NCBI GenBank assembly: GCA_002292925.1
Contig: DBCF01000242.1
Span: forward strand, 1-15,768
Direction of reading: 5' to 3'
Length of the DNA stretch: 15,768 nucleotides
Origin: Roseiflexaceae bacterium UBA965
GTDB taxonomy: Bacteria > Chloroflexota > Chloroflexia > Chloroflexales > Roseiflexaceae
Below the pieces are notes generated by a model. It was not told the origin of the DNA. It was given only the letters and a program-made list of their open reading frames with translations, and searched no databases. Below are positions 13,551 to 15,768 of this stretch, piece after piece. Position 1 is the first letter of the stretch. Each line of letters begins with the position of its first letter. The translations under genes and the position numbers were made by a program.

Positions 13551-14498
13551 TTATGCCGGTGAGTGGCTACGCTGGTACAAAATGATGCATGCGCCGATGA
13601 TGCTTACACCCACAATTACTCCGAAACTACTCAGACTTATCAGATCGGGTGCGATAAGTGATTGTCCACGCCAGGCCTGCCAAATCAACAATCCGGTGAG
13701 TGCGGTATAGGCAACCCCAACCAGATGCACGAATTGCTGATGTTGGGTGCTTGACTGACGACCAAATAAGCGACCAGACAGCAATACCAGTGCCAATAAC
13801 GGCAAGAGTTGGAGGCCGTGGAGCCCTACAAAATGTCCGACCCGCAAATCACCAGCGACAGTGCTCCACCCCAGCAAGGGCAACCCGGGACCGCCGTCAT
13901 CGACACCTACGCTGTGCGCCCCATAATTGGCCGGTGCCCGCTTATCGACCTGCATGGTGTGCAATTGTGATGGCGACACATTGACCGAGGTCATCAAGAC
14001 ACCGGCAATCATACCCACAAAGGCGACGGTCAAGCCCCAACCACAGGCAATGCGAATGAGGGCAGGGATAGTTTTTTGGCTGATGACCACAAAAAGACAG
14101 ATGATATTTGCGGTGGCCAACATGCTAATGAATGTAGCCATCAGCGAATAAATCGTGGTATCGAGGGGGGTACTGATGTTGTAATGACTGGTGGTGCCCC
14201 GCACGACTTGCAGGGTGATGAGGGCTGTTTCGACCACCAACGCCACGGCGATGGTGCCACTCGCCAATTTGTACCAACGTGAGGTGGTGGGTAACAATGT
14301 CGCTATCCAGGCGATACTCACCGCATAAATGGCGCCAGATATGGCGAATTTGAGGGGTTTAACCCAGCCATCGACGCCGGTAATTACGACAGGATTGAGA
14401 AAAAACAATAGTGCTACGACGGGAATTAACGCCACATGGAGCAGGGTGACAATCATCAGAACGCGTTGTTGTTGCCACATAGTGCGCAAGAGTGTCAT
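13551..14498 (-). CDS. Multi-spanning membrane protein of unknown function
   Basis: A 315-residue integral membrane protein with about eight predicted helices and short loops. I do not recognise a named family. Conspicuous polar motifs within or next to the helices are GVDGWVKPLKFAIS (41-54), RGTTSHYNISTPLD, GAHSVGVDDGGPGLPLLGWS and LRVGHFVGLHGLQLLPLL. Several His residues (in SHYN, GAHS, GHF and LHGLQ) could bind heme or metal, but that is a guess. The ATG at 14496-14498 follows AAAGGA. It starts 24 bp after the ABA4-like gene, making it the last gene of the TetR operon, and a clear terminator follows. Co-regulation suggests both membrane proteins act in the same membrane or stress process. 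Confidence 0.85.
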   Translation of the reverse strand: MTLLRTMWQQQRVLMIVTLLHVALIPVVALLFFLNPVVITGVDGWVKPLKFAISGAIYAVSIAWIATLLPTTSRWYKLASGTIAVALVVETALITLQVVRGTTSHYNISTPLDTTIYSLMATFISMLATANIICLFVVISQKTIPALIRIACGWGLTVAFVGMIAGVLMTSVNVSPSQLHTMQVDKRAPANYGAHSVGVDDGGPGLPLLGWSTVAGDLRVGHFVGLHGLQLLPLLALVLLSGRLFGRQSSTQHQQFVHLVGVAYTALTGLLIWQAWRGQSLIAPDLISLSSFGVIVGVSIIGACIILYQRSHSPA

Positions 14499-14522
14499 GC
14501 GAATTTTCCTTTCAAAAACGAC

Positions 14523-14948
14523 TTATAGCCCGAACGACCCATGCCGCCAGCGCCGTACTACGATGTACAAGAGTAATCCAAATGGACCCACCATGAATAC
14601 GCAGATGAGGCAGAGCGAAGTCAGCCAAGAGGGGATACCTAGTTGTTGGCTGTCGCTATACACCCAGCGCCCCGTCCAGAGGTCAAAGGCCAAGAAGTGA
14701 ATCCAGGCGGTAGTCGCACCAGATGGCGTGCTGAGCAACCCGGCGATGATATCGAGTTGGGGGTTGGCGAGGATGGGCAACAGTGCGGCGAAATTGGGGA
14801 TGACCAAGCTACTGTAGAGCAATGCAATCGGGATGACGAAGAGACTTGATGCCATGATGCGCCGGCTCCACGTCCAATTGGGCAGGGCAATCATCAATAC
14901 CCAAAACGGCATGACGAGTAGATTACTGATTTGAAAAAGCTGACTCAC
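14523..14948 (-). CDS. ABA4-like family membrane protein (DUF4281 type)
   Basis: A 141-residue protein with four predicted membrane helices. It has the ABA4-like signatures QLFQISNLLVMPFWVLMIAL at the N-terminus, WIHFLAFDLWTGRW in the middle and FMVGPFGLLLYIVVRR near the C-terminus. Plant ABA4 is needed for neoxanthin formation; bacterial members have no proven function. The start is taken as GTG 14946-14948, preceded by AAAGGA and overlapping the TetR stop as GTGA. An upstream TTG at 14993 would add 15 residues unlike the family. The coupling to a TetR regulator means its synthesis follows the regulator's own. A role in carotenoid or membrane modification is inference. Confidence 0.85.
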   Translation of the reverse strand: MSQLFQISNLLVMPFWVLMIALPNWTWSRRIMASSLFVIPIALLYSSLVIPNFAALLPILANPQLDIIAGLLSTPSGATTAWIHFLAFDLWTGRWVYSDSQQLGIPSWLTSLCLICVFMVGPFGLLLYIVVRRWRHGSFGL

Positions 14949-15586
14949 AAGAGTTCCTTTCTGGCGCCATGTGGCGCAAATCCCCGTTGCCAAGCATCGA
15001 GTGTGGCACGGATAATACTATAGTCGAGTGGCCCATGACGTTGCATGGTGAGGGCCAGCATGGCAATCCCATGCACCATCTGCCAGGCCGACAGAGCGAT
15101 TTGGAATGATCCGTAGGTAGGGGTTACCACACAATGACCGGCAGTAATCATCGCTTCGATATGGGTGTGGATGACCATAAAAGCTGGGCTATTTAGCAGT
15201 TGTGTATCAAGCGATTTGGCGGGGTTGCAATAGACTTGGGTGGCGGCCATCGAAAACATCAGCAGGAAATAATCGGGGTTACTCACGGCAAACTTGACAT
15301 ATTGCACGCCACTTTCGCGGGTGGCGATACGGATGTCGGTTTGTGGTGGGTAGTCATTGAGTGCCTCGGTGAGTTTGGCGAACCCTTCCTCGCAAACCGC
15401 CTGCAAGATTGCATCTTTGTTGGCATAGTATTCATAAATACTTGCTGGACTATAGTCGATGGCATCGGCAATTCTTCGAATTGACAAGGCCGTCACGCCC
15501 TCGTGGTGGATGATTTCGACCGCGCTCTTGATGATTGCTTGGCGGATGCGGGTGTTTCGGCGTTGCCGCGGTTTTTCATTTTCCAT
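14945..15586 (-). CDS. TetR/AcrR family transcriptional regulator with WHG-type C-terminal domain
   Basis: Likely a ligand-responsive repressor of its own operon. The 213-residue protein has a TetR helix-turn-helix at about 10-57 (AIIKSAVEIIHHEGVTALSI, then RRIADAIDYSPASIYEYYAN with KDAIL). The C-terminal ligand domain contains YVKFAVSNPDYFLLMF and AWQMVHGIAML, as in the WHG group. The ATG at 15584-15586 follows AAAGG; a TTG 11 codons upstream lies inside the promoter leader and is rejected. It is the first gene of an operon with the ABA4-like and membrane protein genes, and its strong promoter carries repeats that may be its operator. The ligand is unknown. Confidence 0.92.
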   Translation of the reverse strand: MENEKPRQRRNTRIRQAIIKSAVEIIHHEGVTALSIRRIADAIDYSPASIYEYYANKDAILQAVCEEGFAKLTEALNDYPPQTDIRIATRESGVQYVKFAVSNPDYFLLMFSMAATQVYCNPAKSLDTQLLNSPAFMVIHTHIEAMITAGHCVVTPTYGSFQIALSAWQMVHGIAMLALTMQRHGPLDYSIIRATLDAWQRGFAPHGARKELL

Positions 15587-15612
15587 CGAAGGCCTTTCAA
15601 AAAACCGAATAG

Positions 15613-15642
15613 TGTTCAATAAATATAATGCTGTTCGAATAA
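15613..15642. promoter_or_regulatory. Candidate operator repeats around the TetR promoter
   Basis: TGTTCAATAA (15613-15622) and TGTTCGAATAA (15632-15642) are direct repeats 19 bp apart, about two helical turns, on either side of the -10 box. TetR proteins usually bind inverted repeats, so this is a tentative autoregulatory site. Confidence 0.3.
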
Positions 15643-15650
15643 TTTGTCAA
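15622..15650 (-). promoter_or_regulatory. Promoter of the TetR operon
   Basis: TTGACA (15645-15650) and TATATT (15622-15627) are spaced by exactly 17 bp, a near-consensus sigma-70 promoter about 36 nt before the ATG. Confidence 0.85.
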
Positions 15651-15652
15651 AC

Positions 15653-15683
15653 AAAAAAGGAGCAATCATTGATTGCTCCTTTT
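15653..15683. terminator. Rho-independent terminator (possibly bidirectional) of the right-edge gene
   Basis: AAAAGGAGCAATCA (15655-15668) and TGATTGCTCCTTTT (15670-15683) are perfect inverted repeats around one base. On the minus strand six T end the structure, 21 nt after the stop codon of the edge gene and directly before the TetR -35. The plus strand also ends in four T. Confidence 0.9.
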
Positions 15684-15704
15684 AACAGTGCTTTGGGGGA
15701 ATGA

Positions 15705-15768
15705 TTAGGGAGTGGCAGTCGCTGCGGTAGTGGCGGTGGCAGCGGCGGTAGTGGCGGTGGCAGCGGCG
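15705..15768 (-). CDS. C-terminal end of an unidentified protein with Ala/Thr repeat tail
   Basis: Only the last 20 full codons and TAA (15705-15707) are inside the window. They encode an Ala/Thr-only tail of repeated AAATATT heptads, ending TAATATP. Such tails are linkers or surface-exposed low-complexity ends in other proteins, but nothing identifies the protein. The minus-strand reading is favoured because the stop codon is followed at a proper distance by the terminator at 15653-15683. Confidence 0.6.
   Translation of the reverse strand, partial: AAATATTAAATATTAATATP
15724..15768. repeat. 21-bp tandem repeat at the right edge
   Basis: The unit GCGGTAGTGGCGGTGGCAGCG occurs at 15724-15744 and 15745-15765, and a third copy begins at 15766. 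A 21-bp period keeps the frame and encodes seven residues per unit. The array continues beyond the window. Confidence 0.9.

Noticed and set aside
15709..15768. Plus-strand Ala/Val-rich coding sequence at the right edge
   Set aside because: The plus strand offers no clear start with a ribosome binding site, while the minus strand has a stop codon followed by a proper terminator.

Overview
The window is a gene-dense, moderately GC-rich bacterial chromosome segment with short intergenic gaps, frequent 4-bp start/stop overlaps, several consensus sigma-70-type promoters and intrinsic terminators. No rRNA, tRNA, CRISPR array, transposase or phage gene was seen. A LytR-CpsA-Psr protein with a LytR_C domain, lipoproteins with lipoboxes, an ABA4-like protein and a DnaJC28-like protein together suggest a filamentous Chloroflexota bacterium (Chloroflexia/Herpetosiphon-like). 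That assignment is inference from gene content and was not tested.

Layout, left to right. (1) On the minus strand, a partial PduO-type cob(I)alamin adenosyltransferase runs off the left edge, separated by a strong intrinsic terminator from aspS (aspartyl-tRNA synthetase with His31, hinting at the non-discriminating type). (2) A minus-strand operon follows: an LCP-family wall-polymer ligase, a SUFU-domain protein joined to it by an ATGA overlap, and a class I methyltransferase. (3) Divergent from it lies a plus-strand DnaJC28-like gene with a structured leader; its 3' end overlaps a convergent gene by 40 bp. (4) A minus-strand metal-uptake ABC operon: TroA/ZnuA-like lipoprotein, ATPase, permease and a coupled TIM-barrel-like protein. 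Its promoter carries a Fur/Zur-type dyad over the -10 box. (5) A minus-strand pair: penicillin-binding-type serine hydrolase, then a GNAT acetyltransferase resembling AAC(6') enzymes. (6) A divergent plus-strand Tat/lipoprotein glycoside hydrolase of clan GH-A type. (7) A single minus-strand gene with a coiled coil and a C-terminal PD-(D/E)XK nuclease domain. (8) A minus-strand operon: TetR regulator, ABA4-like membrane protein, multi-spanning membrane protein. (9) At the right edge, the last codons of a minus-strand gene whose product ends in an Ala/Thr heptad repeat.

The most unusual structure lies inside the metal-ABC operon, between the binding-protein stop codon and the ATPase start. The 176-bp gap there is the remains of a tandem duplication. 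It holds a nearly intact second copy of the last 16 codons of the binding-protein gene and a degenerate copy of ATPase codons about 25-66. The degenerate copy has a frameshift, an in-frame stop and a lost Walker A lysine, and it has gained a near-perfect 34-bp palindrome absent from the parent sequence. The retained tail copy supplies the ribosome binding site, and a 17-codon mini-ORF ending 2 nt before the ATPase start. I infer that the duplication rebuilt the intercistronic control region: a possible mRNA-stabilising hairpin after the binding-protein gene, a coupling leader, and perhaps a junction-born promoter for the ATPase and permease.
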